A stretch of 64,000 nucleotides of DNA from Agromyces rhizosphaerae (GTDB lineage Bacteria > Actinomycetota > Actinomycetes > Actinomycetales > Microbacteriaceae). Under the pieces are notes generated by a model. That model did not search any database, was not told the origin of the DNA, and was given only the letters and a program-made list of their open reading frames with translations. Position numbers and translations under genes: made by a program. The stretch is taken from contig NZ_BSDP01000001.1 in assembly GCF_027925245.1 (NCBI RefSeq), positions 1,550,001-1,614,000 on the forward strand, given 5' to 3'. Positions 47,948 through 56,601 of the stretch are shown piece by piece (positions within the stretch are counted from its first letter, which is position 1; each line of letters begins with the position of its first letter).

Positions 47948-47961
47948 GTTTCACGTGAAAC
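47948..47961. promoter_or_regulatory. parS site (perfect)
   Basis: Exact GTTTCACGTGAAAC, about 330 bp before parA. Confidence 0.95.
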
Positions 47962-48109
47962 GCACGACGGGTGGCTACATGACCGAGCGCGTCGCTGCTG
48001 GGCTACCCACCGGACGTCTCCTGGCGAAGTCGAGGGAACCTGGACTCGACCGCGCGCTCGATCGCTCGACCGCCCGTCGTTTCCGTGGCCCGGAAGAAGA
48101 GACCGCTCC

Positions 48110-48123
48110 GTTCCACGTGAAAC
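48110..48123. promoter_or_regulatory. parS-like site (1 mismatch)
   Basis: GTTCCACGTGAAAC, one base off the palindrome, 168 bp before parA; may let ParB touch the parAB promoter. Confidence 0.6.
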
Positions 48124-48291
48124 ATTCGGCGATCTGTCCCGAATGTTGTGGATCTCCGACCCTCCACACCGCGGATCCCAAAGGAGTTTCGGAGACAGGC
48201 GAAATCGATCGGCGGACCCGTGAACCGGCGGTTAGTCTGTGTGCCTAGCAGCGTCACGTCAGTGCTCACCACAGACGGGGTAGGAGTGAGA

Positions 48292-49947
48292 ATGGCACAG
48301 GGTTCCGGTCGGGGTTGGTTCCGCAGGCGGCAGAGCGGGTCGGTGGAACCGGACGCGAGTCCCGCCACCTCGGATGCGGCGCCCAGCAACGTGCCGCCGC
48401 CGCCCGCCCCGTCGTTCTCCTCCGCAGAGGCCAGCCAGAGCTCGCCGCACCAGGCGGCCGCATCCGTTGCCGTCGCCGACGATGAACGCCCCGAGGCCGT
48501 GGATACCCCGGCGGTCACCGCCGCGGACGACTACGCGCGCTACGCGCCCTCCCCACCGCAGACGGAGCCAGCGCCCGAGGCCGCCACGCAGCCCCCCGTC
48601 TCGGCGACCAGCGTGGAATCGGGCGACGCTGAGGACCTCGGTGCCGCCGACACGGTGCCCGATACCGACGGCGCGGTCACGCAGGCGGACGCCGCCGCCG
48701 ACTCCGATCGTCCCGCCGAGATCGACGGCGATGCGGCCGCCGAGTCGCCTCCGGCGGATGTCTCCACGGGCGCAGGGCCTGCGGAGTCGGGTGGTCCTTC
48801 CGAAGAGGTAGCATCGGATGCTGGCGCGACGGACCCGACCGTCGCGGCCACTCCCCCGTCGTCCGAGCTCCCCACCCGGCGCGTGATCGATTGGGATGCA
48901 GCTACGGCAGCCGCACTGCACGAGGAACCGCTGCCGACGTTGCACGACAACTACCCTGCCCGACCGCCCGAGACCGGAGCCGAGATCAGCACGAACGACC
49001 TGACGCAGCGCATCCTCGCTGCGCGAGCCGAACAGCCGTCGACCGTTTCACGTGGAACATCGGCGGGCGCCCCCCTCGCAGAGCAGCTCGCGGAGGAGAC
49101 GCGCCGTCGTGCCGCACTCGAGTCCCAGGTGCTGCCGAAGCCGGATCGAACTCGCGTCATCACCATCTCGAACCAGAAGGGCGGCGTGGGCAAGACCACC
49201 ACCGCGGTGAACATCGCCGCGGCGCTCGCCCGCACGGGATCCCGGGTACTGGTCGTCGATTTGGACCCCCAGGGCAACGCATCGACCGCACTGGGAGTCG
49301 AGCACCAGCCGGGAACCGCCAGCGTCTACGACGCACTCGTGAACGATGCGTCGCTCGAGGAGGTCGTGCAGCAGACGACCGAGCACGACAATCTCCAGTG
49401 CGTCCCGGCGACGATCGACCTCGCCGGCGCGGAGATCGAGCTCGTCTCGCTCGTCGCCCGCGAGCAGCGCCTCCAGCGCGCACTTCAGGCGTTCCTCGGG
49501 TCCGTCGACGACCACTACGACTACGTCTTCATCGATTGCCCGCCGTCGCTCGGACTCCTCACGATCAACGCGTTCGTCGCGGCGAGCGAGGTGCTCATCC
49601 CCATCCAGTGCGAGTACTACGCCCTCGAGGGGCTCTCGCAGCTGCTGCGGAACATCGAGCTCATCGAGCGTCACCTCAACCCCGCGCTCCGGGTCTCGAC
49701 CATCCTGCTGACGATGTACGACTCGCGGACGAACCTCGCACAGCAGGTCGCACAGGACGTGCGCGACCACTTCCCCACCCAGGTCCTGAGCACGATCATC
49801 CCGCGCTCGGTGCGCGTCTCCGAGGCTCCGAGCTACGGCCAGAGCGTCATCGCGTACGACTACTCGTCGACGGGATCGCTCTCGTATCGTGAAGCGGCAG
49901 CAGAGATGGCTGTCCGCGGGGCACCCGTCATCGAGAGGGCGAACTAG
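48292..49947 (+). CDS. parA: chromosome-partitioning ATPase ParA with long acidic N-terminal extension
   Basis: 551 residues from ATG 48292 (GGAG 8 bp upstream). Residues from about 285 form a normal ParA/Soj: deviant Walker A SNQKGGVGKTTTAVN (signature Lys present), DLDPQGNAS, FIDCPPSLGLLTINAF. Before this is an extension of about 250 residues, rich in Ala, Pro, Asp, Glu, Thr and Val (for example DTVPDTDGAVTQADAAADSD), probably disordered. A conserved-looking STNDLTQRILAARAEQ joins the two parts. ParA drives segregation of ParB-parS complexes. Starts downstream of a cluster of parS sites; an imperfect parS is embedded at 49043. Confidence 0.94.
   Translation: MAQGSGRGWFRRRQSGSVEPDASPATSDAAPSNVPPPPAPSFSSAEASQSSPHQAAASVAVADDERPEAVDTPAVTAADDYARYAPSPPQTEPAPEAATQPPVSATSVESGDAEDLGAADTVPDTDGAVTQADAAADSDRPAEIDGDAAAESPPADVSTGAGPAESGGPSEEVASDAGATDPTVAATPPSSELPTRRVIDWDAATAAALHEEPLPTLHDNYPARPPETGAEISTNDLTQRILAARAEQPSTVSRGTSAGAPLAEQLAEETRRRAALESQVLPKPDRTRVITISNQKGGVGKTTTAVNIAAALARTGSRVLVVDLDPQGNASTALGVEHQPGTASVYDALVNDASLEEVVQQTTEHDNLQCVPATIDLAGAEIELVSLVAREQRLQRALQAFLGSVDDHYDYVFIDCPPSLGLLTINAFVAASEVLIPIQCEYYALEGLSQLLRNIELIERHLNPALRVSTILLTMYDSRTNLAQQVAQDVRDHFPTQVLSTIIPRSVRVSEAPSYGQSVIAYDYSSTGSLSYREAAAEMAVRGAPVIERAN
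49043..49056. promoter_or_regulatory. parS-like site inside parA (1 mismatch)
   Basis: GTTTCACGTGGAAC encodes part of TVSRGT just before the ParA ATPase core; this position often holds a parS in related ParA genes. Confidence 0.55.
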
Positions 49948-50936
49948 TGGCCACGAAGCGTACCGGGCTCGGCCGCGGCATCGGCGCCCTGATCCCCACC
50001 GGTGACGACGCACCCCGCGAGCAGCGTCCCGTCGATGTCTTCTTCCCCGGTGAGGCACAGGCCACCACCGGACCCGCTTCTGTGGATCAGTCGGTTCCGG
50101 CGACGGACGGGCTCGTCTCGGTTCCCGGCGCACGGCTCGTGCAGCTTGATCCGAGCAGCATCGTGCCGAACGCGAGTCAGCCGCGCAGCGTCTTCGACCC
50201 GGACGACCTGGCCGAACTCGTGCACAGCGTTCGCGAGTTCGGCGTGCTCCAGCCGATCGTCGTGCGTCCGCATCCGGACACCCCGGGCACCTACGAACTG
50301 GTCATGGGTGAACGTCGACTCCGCGCGACCAAGGAGGCCGGGCTCGACACGATCCCGGCGGTGGTCAAGGACACGGCGAATGACGCGATGCTCCGCGACG
50401 CGCTGCTCGAGAACCTCCACCGCTCCGAGCTGAACCCCCTCGAGGAGGCGTCGGCGTACCAGCAGCTGCTGGCTGACTTCGGCATCACCCAGGAGGAGCT
50501 CGCCAGCCGGATCGGTCGCTCGCGTCCGCAGATCTCCAACACGCTCCGGCTGCTGAAGCTGCCGGAGCAGGTCCAGGTTCGCGTCGCCTCCGGGGTGCTC
50601 TCGGCCGGGCACGCCCGTGCCATCCTCTCGGTGGGTGATCCCGAGGGGATGGAACGTCTCGCGGAGAAGATCGTCAACGAGGACCTCTCGGTCCGTGCCG
50701 CCGAGGCCGCGGCGTCGACGTCGCCGAAGCCGTCCCGGGCCAAGCCGTCCGCGGGCCGCCGCCAGCACTACCTCGACGAGGTCGCCGGCCGGCTGGGTGA
50801 CCGGCTGAACACCCGCGTGAAGGTGTCGCTCGGTGCACGAAAAGGCCAGATCAGCATAGATTTCGCGACCATCCAGGATCTCAACAGGATTCTCGCGGAA
50901 CTCGGCGACGACGACGGGTTCAGCGCGAACGGCTGA
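49947..50936 (+). CDS. parB: chromosome-partitioning protein ParB
   Basis: 329 residues from GTG 49947, overlapping the parA stop by one base. N-terminal motif LGRGIGALIP (ParA-activating Lys/Arg region MATKRTGLGRG), CTP-binding domain with LVQLDPSSIVPNASQPR and GERRLRATKEAG, helix-turn-helix for parS with GITQEELASRIGRSRPQISN, and a C-terminal dimerisation domain. Loads as a CTP clamp at parS and spreads. All the parS sites listed here should be its targets. Confidence 0.97.
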   Translation: MATKRTGLGRGIGALIPTGDDAPREQRPVDVFFPGEAQATTGPASVDQSVPATDGLVSVPGARLVQLDPSSIVPNASQPRSVFDPDDLAELVHSVREFGVLQPIVVRPHPDTPGTYELVMGERRLRATKEAGLDTIPAVVKDTANDAMLRDALLENLHRSELNPLEEASAYQQLLADFGITQEELASRIGRSRPQISNTLRLLKLPEQVQVRVASGVLSAGHARAILSVGDPEGMERLAEKIVNEDLSVRAAEAAASTSPKPSRAKPSAGRRQHYLDEVAGRLGDRLNTRVKVSLGARKGQISIDFATIQDLNRILAELGDDDGFSANG

Positions 50937-51043
50937 CCGAGTGCGGCTGTCGCGCGTCGCCCGTGAGTGGCCTCCACCGCGCGGCAGCCGGAGCGCGTGA
51001 GACCGGTGCTCCGTGAGCCCGGGGCCGGTGGACCCGGCTCGAC

Positions 51044-52006
51044 TCAGTCGGTCCCGTCGGCCATCGCCTTCCGCGCGAGATCGGCGTAGACCGTTCCCGG
51101 GCGCAGCCCGGCCGCATCGATGGCCTGCGGGAGCAGCGACGTCTCGGTGAGACCGGGCAGCACGTTCGCCTCGAGGAACCACGGGGTGCCGGCCTCGTCG
51201 ACGATGAAGTCGACGCGCGAGATGTGCCGCAGGCCGAGCACGGCGTGGGCGGCGAGGCCAGCATCGGCCACCGTCGCCGCGAGGGACTCCTCGAGCCGTG
51301 CGGGCGTATAGAACACCGTCTCCCCCGCGTTGTACCGCGCCTCGAAGCTGTAGTCGCCCGAGATCGGCTCGATCTCGACGAGCGGCAGGGCCACCGGGCC
51401 GTCGCCGGTGTCGACCACGCTCACCGACACCTCGGTGCCGATGATGCGACGCTCGATGATCGCCAGTTCCGAGTACGTGAACGCGTCGACGAGCGCCCGC
51501 GGCAGCGAGCCGCGCTCGTCGACGAGGGAGACACCCTGGGCGGAGCCGCCCGACGCGGGCTTGACGACCACGGGAGTGGCGAGCCGGTGCAGTACCGCGT
51601 CGAGCACGCTCGATGCCCCGAGTTCCCGGAACGCATCGCGCGTGACGGTGATCCAGTCCGGGGTCGCGACGCCCGCCGCCTGCACGACGGTCTTCGCGAC
51701 CGGCTTCTGCCAGGCGAGTCCGGATGCGTTCGACCGGGCACCCACGTACGGCAGCCCGAGCGCGTCGAGCAGCCCGCGAAGCGCGCCGTCCTCACCGCTC
51801 GCGCCATGCAGGGCGGGCCACACCACGTCGGGACGGTGCTCGGCGAGGAACGGCAGCAGGGTGGCATCCGGCTCTCGCAGGGTCACGCGGTGTCCCTCCG
51901 AGGCGAGTCCGTCGGCGACCCTCCGGCCCGAGCGCAGCGAGACGTCGCGTTCGTGGGAGATGCCGCCGGCGAGGACGACGATGTCGAGTGCGGGTGCGTC
52001 GGGCAT
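51044..52006 (-). CDS. D-alanine--D-alanine ligase-family ATP-grasp protein
   Basis: 320 residues. The N-terminal domain has LAGGISHERDVSLRSGRRV, the ATP-grasp part TPVVVKPASGGSAQGVSLV, SELAIIERRIIGTEVSVSV, and the metal/ligand site RVDFIVDEAGTPWFLEANVLPGLT followed by TETSLLPQA. These are hallmarks of Ddl, which makes D-Ala-D-Ala for peptidoglycan. Length is slightly shorter than usual Ddl (about 350). A second, canonical ddl may exist elsewhere, so the precise substrate is less sure. Convergent with parB. Confidence 0.87.
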   Translation of the reverse strand: MPDAPALDIVVLAGGISHERDVSLRSGRRVADGLASEGHRVTLREPDATLLPFLAEHRPDVVWPALHGASGEDGALRGLLDALGLPYVGARSNASGLAWQKPVAKTVVQAAGVATPDWITVTRDAFRELGASSVLDAVLHRLATPVVVKPASGGSAQGVSLVDERGSLPRALVDAFTYSELAIIERRIIGTEVSVSVVDTGDGPVALPLVEIEPISGDYSFEARYNAGETVFYTPARLEESLAATVADAGLAAHAVLGLRHISRVDFIVDEAGTPWFLEANVLPGLTETSLLPQAIDAAGLRPGTVYADLARKAMADGTD

Positions 52007-52029
52007 GGTCGTGTGGTTCTCCCGTCGGG

Positions 52030-53367
52030 TCAGGCGAGGTTGGATGGCGGGGTCGAGGTGCGGCGCACGCGATCGTCGAACTGCAGCGAGCCGGTGCCGG
52101 CGAAGGTGGTGAGCAGGTCGAGCTCGCCGCCGACGACGTTCGCGAGTCGTCGGACTCCGAGCCGGATGCTCTCGGGGGTCGGATAGCAGAACGACAGCCG
52201 GATGTTGTGGCGACCGCCCCCGTCGTCGAAGAACGCGGTACCGGGCGTGTAGGCGACGAGCTCACGCACGGCGCGGGGCAGCATCGCCTTGGAGTCGAGT
52301 TCCGGCGGCAGGTCGAGCCAGACGAAGAAGCCGCCGTTGGGATTGGTCCAGCTCAGCTCGGGCAGGTGGTCCTCGAGTGCCTCGAGCATCGCCTCCTTCC
52401 GCTCGCGGTAGAGCCCGCGGAAGGTGTCGATCTGCGTGCGCCAGTCGACCTGCTCGAGGTACTCGGCGATCACGAGCTGGCTGAAGACGCTCGGCGAGAG
52501 GATCGCCGACTCGTTCGCGAGGATCAGCTTCTCGCGGATGGCGTGCGGTGCGAGCGCCCACCCGACCCTGAACCCGGGAGCCAGCGTCTTGGAGAAGGAC
52601 CCGAGGTAGATCACGCCGTCCTCGTCGAGCGAACGGATCGCATCCGGCGCGGGCCGGTCGAACCAGAGCAGGCCGTACGGGTTGTCCTCGACGACGAGGA
52701 TCTCGTTCGCACGGCAGATCTGAAGCACCTCGGCGCGACGCTCGGCGGACATCGTGACGCCCGACGGGTTCTGGAAGTTCGGGATCGTGTACAGCAGCTT
52801 GATCCGTCGTCCCTCGGCGGTGAGCCGATCGATCGTCTCCTGCAGCGCCGCGGGGACGAGCCCGTGCTCGTCCACGGCCATATGCACGGTCTCCGCCTCG
52901 TACGAACGGAAGACTCCCAGCGCGCCGACGTAGCTCGGCGCCTCCGCCAGCACCACGTCGCCCGGGTCGAGGAACAGCTTGGCCACCAGGTCGAGCGCCT
53001 GCTGCGAACCCGTGGTGACCACGAGGTTGTCGAGCGTCGCCTCGATTCCCTCGATGGCCATGATCTCGAGGATGTGCTCGCGGATCGACTCGGTGCCCTG
53101 GCCGGATCCGTACTGCAGCGCGACGGGTCCGCGTTCGCGCATCACGCGTTCGAGCGAACCCATGACGAACTCGTCGGGCAGTGCCGACACGAACGGCATG
53201 CCGCCGGCGAGTGAGACGACCTCGGGGCGCGAGGCCACGGCGAAGAGCGCGCGCACCTCCGAGGCGCTGAGCCCGGCGGCTCGGGCCGCGTAGTGGTGGT
53301 ACCACGGGTCCAGGTTGTTGCCGGTGCGCTTCGGGAGGCCCTCGGGAGTCACAGTCTCGTCTTCCAT
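52030..53367 (-). CDS. PLP-dependent aminotransferase (class I/II, 2-aminoadipate/aromatic type)
   Basis: 445 residues. Fold type I enzyme: substrate region NPSGVTMS (Asn), VVEDNPYG (Asp and Tyr), PLP Lys in YLGSFSKTLAPGFRVGW and carboxylate-binding Arg in NIRLSFCYP. The N-terminus has SLAGGMPF typical of the MocR-like/LysN group but there is no DNA-binding domain. Cytosolic amino-group transfer; substrate not decidable. Followed by ddl-like gene on the same strand, 23 bp apart. Confidence 0.92.
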   Translation of the reverse strand: MEDETVTPEGLPKRTGNNLDPWYHHYAARAAGLSASEVRALFAVASRPEVVSLAGGMPFVSALPDEFVMGSLERVMRERGPVALQYGSGQGTESIREHILEIMAIEGIEATLDNLVVTTGSQQALDLVAKLFLDPGDVVLAEAPSYVGALGVFRSYEAETVHMAVDEHGLVPAALQETIDRLTAEGRRIKLLYTIPNFQNPSGVTMSAERRAEVLQICRANEILVVEDNPYGLLWFDRPAPDAIRSLDEDGVIYLGSFSKTLAPGFRVGWALAPHAIREKLILANESAILSPSVFSQLVIAEYLEQVDWRTQIDTFRGLYRERKEAMLEALEDHLPELSWTNPNGGFFVWLDLPPELDSKAMLPRAVRELVAYTPGTAFFDDGGGRHNIRLSFCYPTPESIRLGVRRLANVVGGELDLLTTFAGTGSLQFDDRVRRTSTPPSNLA

Positions 53368-53459
53368 TCCTACTCGTCGAGTTCATCGTATTCGGGCGTG
53401 GTGGCCGGATGACACGGCCGATCCGGCGCCGGTGGCCCGCGCCGGTGCCGAGACGCGAA

Positions 53460-53489
53460 CGACCCGCCCGGTCGGTGCCGGGCGGGTCG
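53460..53489 (-). terminator. terminator hairpin after trxA
   Basis: Perfect 12-bp stem (53460-53471/53478-53489) with a 6-nt loop just past the trxA stop. Confidence 0.8.
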
Positions 53490-53509
53490 TGGGTTCGCGA
53501 ACGGGCCGG

Positions 53510-53833
53510 CTACGCGATGTAGGCGGCGAGGTCGGCCTCGAGCACGGGCTTCGGCTTGGCGCCGATGACGGTCTTCACGACCTCGCCCTGCTGGAACACC
53601 TTCATCGCGGGGATGGAGGTGATCTGGTACTTCATCGCCAGCTCGGGGTTCTCGTCGACGTTGAGCTTGACGATGTCGAGCTTCTCGGCGTGCTCGGTGG
53701 CGATCTGGTCGAGGATCGGGCTGACGGCACGGCACGGACCGCACCACTCCGCCCAGAAGTCGACCATGACGGTCTTCTCGTTGTTGATGACCTCCTGCTC
53801 GAAGCTGGACTGGTCGACCGAACGTGCAGTCAT
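53510..53833 (-). CDS. trxA: thioredoxin
   Basis: 107 residues. Redox motif WAEWCGPCRAVSP with both Cys residues, cis-Pro in TSIPAMKVF and the conserved buried Asp in VMVDFWAEW. Reduces disulfides in target proteins and is itself reduced by the TrxB encoded 50 bp upstream on the same strand. Ends at a strong terminator hairpin. Confidence 0.98.
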   Translation of the reverse strand: MTARSVDQSSFEQEVINNEKTVMVDFWAEWCGPCRAVSPILDQIATEHAEKLDIVKLNVDENPELAMKYQITSIPAMKVFQQGEVVKTVIGAKPKPVLEADLAAYIA

Positions 53834-53883
53834 GGGGGAACTCCTCAGATGGTGAAGAACGGCGGGCGGATGCCTCGCCGAGG

Positions 53884-54855
53884 TCAGTTGGCGACGGCGA
53901 ACGCCGTCTCGGGGTCGGACTCGCCCGCCGCATCGGCGCGTGCGGCGAGGTAGTGCTCGGCGTCGAGCGCCGCCACGGTGCCGGAGCCGGCCGCGGTGAC
54001 CGCCTGGCGGTAGGTGGGGTCGAGCACGTCACCGGCGGCGAACACGCCGGGGACCGACGTCTTCGACGAGCGGCCCTGCACCGCGACGGTGCCCTCGGTG
54101 GTGAGGTCGAGCTGGCCGTGCACCAGGTGGACGCGCGGGTCGTTGCCGATCGCGACGAAGAGGCCCTGCAGGGGCAGCTCGCGCTCGTCGCCCGACACGG
54201 TGTCGCGAAGGGTCACGCCGGTCACGGCGTCGGTGCCCTGGATCGCGGCGATCTCCGCGTTCCAGATGAACTCGATCTTCGGGTCGTCGAAGGCACGCTG
54301 CTGCATGATCTTCGACGCGCGCAGCTCCTCGCGGCGGTGGATGATGTACACCTTCGAGGCGAAGCGGGTGAGGAAGGTCGCCTCCTCCATCGCCGAGTCG
54401 CCGCCGCCGACCACGGCGATCTCCTTCTCCTTGAAGAAGAAGCCGTCGCAGGTCGCGCACCACGAGAGTCCGTGACCGGAGAGTCGGTCCTCCTCGGGGA
54501 GGCCGAGCTTGCGGTACGCGGAACCCGTCGCGTAGATGACGGTGCGCGCCTCGTGCACGTCGCCGGTTCCCAGCGTCACGCGCTTGACGTCGCCGTCGAG
54601 CTCGAGCTTCACGACGTCGTCGTAGACGACCTCGGTGCCGAACCGCTCGGCCTGGGCCTGCATCTTGCCCATCAGCTCCGGGCCCATGATGCCCTCGGGG
54701 AAGCCCGGGAAGTTCTCGACCTCGGTCGTGTTCATGAGCTCGCCGCCCACCTCGACCGAGCTGGCGACCAGCATCGGCTTCAGTTCCGCACGCGCGGCGT
54801 AGATCGCCGCGGTGAATCCGGCTGGGCCGGAGCCGATGATGATGACGTCGCGCAC
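53884..54855 (-). CDS. trxB: thioredoxin reductase
   Basis: 323 residues. FAD-binding GSGPAGFTAA, redox centre CATC in WCATCDGFFF, NADPH-binding VGGGDSAMEEA with HRREELRAS, and C-terminal FAD motif VFAAGDVLDPTYRQAVTAAG. Passes electrons from NADPH to thioredoxin (gene downstream). Same neighbourhood (murJ-trxB-trxA) in mycobacteria. Confidence 0.98.
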   Translation of the reverse strand: MRDVIIIGSGPAGFTAAIYAARAELKPMLVASSVEVGGELMNTTEVENFPGFPEGIMGPELMGKMQAQAERFGTEVVYDDVVKLELDGDVKRVTLGTGDVHEARTVIYATGSAYRKLGLPEEDRLSGHGLSWCATCDGFFFKEKEIAVVGGGDSAMEEATFLTRFASKVYIIHRREELRASKIMQQRAFDDPKIEFIWNAEIAAIQGTDAVTGVTLRDTVSGDERELPLQGLFVAIGNDPRVHLVHGQLDLTTEGTVAVQGRSSKTSVPGVFAAGDVLDPTYRQAVTAAGSGTVAALDAEHYLAARADAAGESDPETAFAVAN

Positions 54856-54978
54856 TCGTTGCTCCTCGGTTCGCTGCTCATGGTGCTGCGGCCCGATCTG
54901 AGCCGCTCCACCGTCAACACGGTGTCGGTACAGGGTATTCCGTGCGGCTGTACGGACGGTGAACAGCGCCCGGGCGGG

Positions 54979-56601
54979 TCAGCGACGACGCAGGCGTGAG
55001 ATCACCGGCGCGGCGAACGTGCGGAGCTCCGGCGAGCGCAGCACCCAGAGCCCGGCGAGGTACAGCAGGCCCATCGCGAGCCCGATCGCGACCATCGAGA
55101 CGATCGCGCCCAGTCGGCTGTCGACGGCGAACCCGCCGTCGGTGGTGCCGCCGAGCCAGATCAGCAGGACGACGCCGAGGAGCACCGCGGGCACGATGGC
55201 GACGGAGTCGCGGATGAAGCTCACCACCACAGCGCGGAAGCCGAGCTGGCCCAGGCGCCGCCGGAGCAGGACGAGTGCGAGCACCAGCTGGGCCGTGCCG
55301 GCGATCGAGGTCGACACGGCGATGCCGACGGCGATGAGGTCGACGGGGAGGGCCGCGCAGGAGATCGCGAGCCCGACGAACAGCACGACCTGGAACAGCG
55401 TGAAGAAGAAGGGCGTGCGGGTGTCGCCGAGCGCGTAGAACGAGCGTTGCACGAGGAACAGCGTGCTGAAGGGCACGAGGCCGATGAGGTAGCCGATGAT
55501 CACGTTGCCGAACGCGGAGACGCTGGCGAAGTTCCCGGGCGCGAACACCGCGGCCATGGGATAGGCGCAGACGATCATGATCCCGGCGGAGACGACCATG
55601 AGCAGCCCGACGCCCCGGATCGCACTGCCGATGTCATCGCGCAGGCGCACGGTGTCCCCTGCCGCCGCGTGCTCGCTCATGCGGGTGAAGTAGGCGGTGC
55701 CGATCGACACGGCGATGACCGAGTGCGGCAGCATGAAGATGAGCCACGCGGGCGCGAGGGTGGCGACGGATGCCGCGGAGTCGGACGCGATGCCCGCGAC
55801 GTTCGTCTGCACGATGCCGGCGAACGTCGTGAGCAGCAGCATCCCGAACGTCCAGCTCGCCATGCGCCCCGCGTCGCCGAGCCCGACGCCGCGCCAGCGG
55901 AAGTCGGGCCGGTACCGCAGGCCCACGCGGCGCCAGAACCAGAACAGCACCAGCGCCTGGGCGGCGACGCCGAGCGTCGCGGTGCCGCCGAGCAGCGCGA
56001 TCATGTCGGGCGTCCACGAGCCGGGGTCGCGGGTGCCGTCGGGGTCGGCGCCGTACACGATCATGACGGCGGCGAGCCCCGCCAGCGCGACGACGTTGTT
56101 CAGCACCGGCGACCAGGTGTACGGGCCGAAGCTCTTCCGCGCGTTGAGCACCTCGCCGAGCAGCGTGTACAGGCCGTAGAAGAAGATCTGCGGCAGGCAC
56201 CACCAGGCGAACGCGGTCGCGAGGGCGAGCGTGTCGGGATCGAGCTGCGTGCCGTAGAGCAAGGTCAGCAGCGGCGCGGCGAGCGTGGCGACGAGGGTCG
56301 CCGCGGCCAGGATCACGAGCGCGATCGTGAGCAGCTTGTTGATGTACGCGGCGCCGCCGTCGGCCTGGAGCCCCGCGCGCACGATCTGCGGCACGAGCAC
56401 GGCCGTCAGCACGCCCCCGGCCACGATCGTGTAGACGGTGTTGGGGAGCTGGTTGGCAACCGCGAACGCGTCGGCGCTCGCCGACCCGACCAGGCCGATC
56501 GCCGCAGCGAGCACGATCGAGCGCACGAACCCGAGGAGCCGCGAGACCACAGTCCCGGACGCGAGGAACATGCTCGCGCGCCCGATGTCACCGCCCGCCA
56601 T
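54979..56601 (-). CDS. murJ: lipid II flippase MurJ
   Basis: 540 residues from ATG 56601, which overlaps the end of the DUF6049 gene by 14 bp. Fourteen-helix MOP-superfamily fold, with the conserved start FLASGTVVSRLLGFVRSIVLA, then ADAFAVANQLPNTVY, and RSFYALGDTRTPFF. Flips lipid II across the membrane. Unlike mycobacterial MviN there is no cytosolic pseudokinase domain after the last helix; the protein ends at FAAPVISRLRRR. Confidence 0.96.
   Translation of the reverse strand: MAGGDIGRASMFLASGTVVSRLLGFVRSIVLAAAIGLVGSASADAFAVANQLPNTVYTIVAGGVLTAVLVPQIVRAGLQADGGAAYINKLLTIALVILAAATLVATLAAPLLTLLYGTQLDPDTLALATAFAWWCLPQIFFYGLYTLLGEVLNARKSFGPYTWSPVLNNVVALAGLAAVMIVYGADPDGTRDPGSWTPDMIALLGGTATLGVAAQALVLFWFWRRVGLRYRPDFRWRGVGLGDAGRMASWTFGMLLLTTFAGIVQTNVAGIASDSAASVATLAPAWLIFMLPHSVIAVSIGTAYFTRMSEHAAAGDTVRLRDDIGSAIRGVGLLMVVSAGIMIVCAYPMAAVFAPGNFASVSAFGNVIIGYLIGLVPFSTLFLVQRSFYALGDTRTPFFFTLFQVVLFVGLAISCAALPVDLIAVGIAVSTSIAGTAQLVLALVLLRRRLGQLGFRAVVVSFIRDSVAIVPAVLLGVVLLIWLGGTTDGGFAVDSRLGAIVSMVAIGLAMGLLYLAGLWVLRSPELRTFAAPVISRLRRR

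Larger units (their letters stand above)
46211..48291. other. 2.1-kb gene-free region with parS sites
   Basis: No frame of either strand gives a protein-like sequence over any distance; short ORFs here are Arg/Ser/Thr/His-rich as expected from random GC-rich DNA. It holds two perfect and one near-perfect parS sites, a hairpin at 46412-46431 (7-bp stem) and one weak small ORF (46444). It ends at the parA ribosome-binding site. The role is probably centromeric. Confidence 0.65.
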
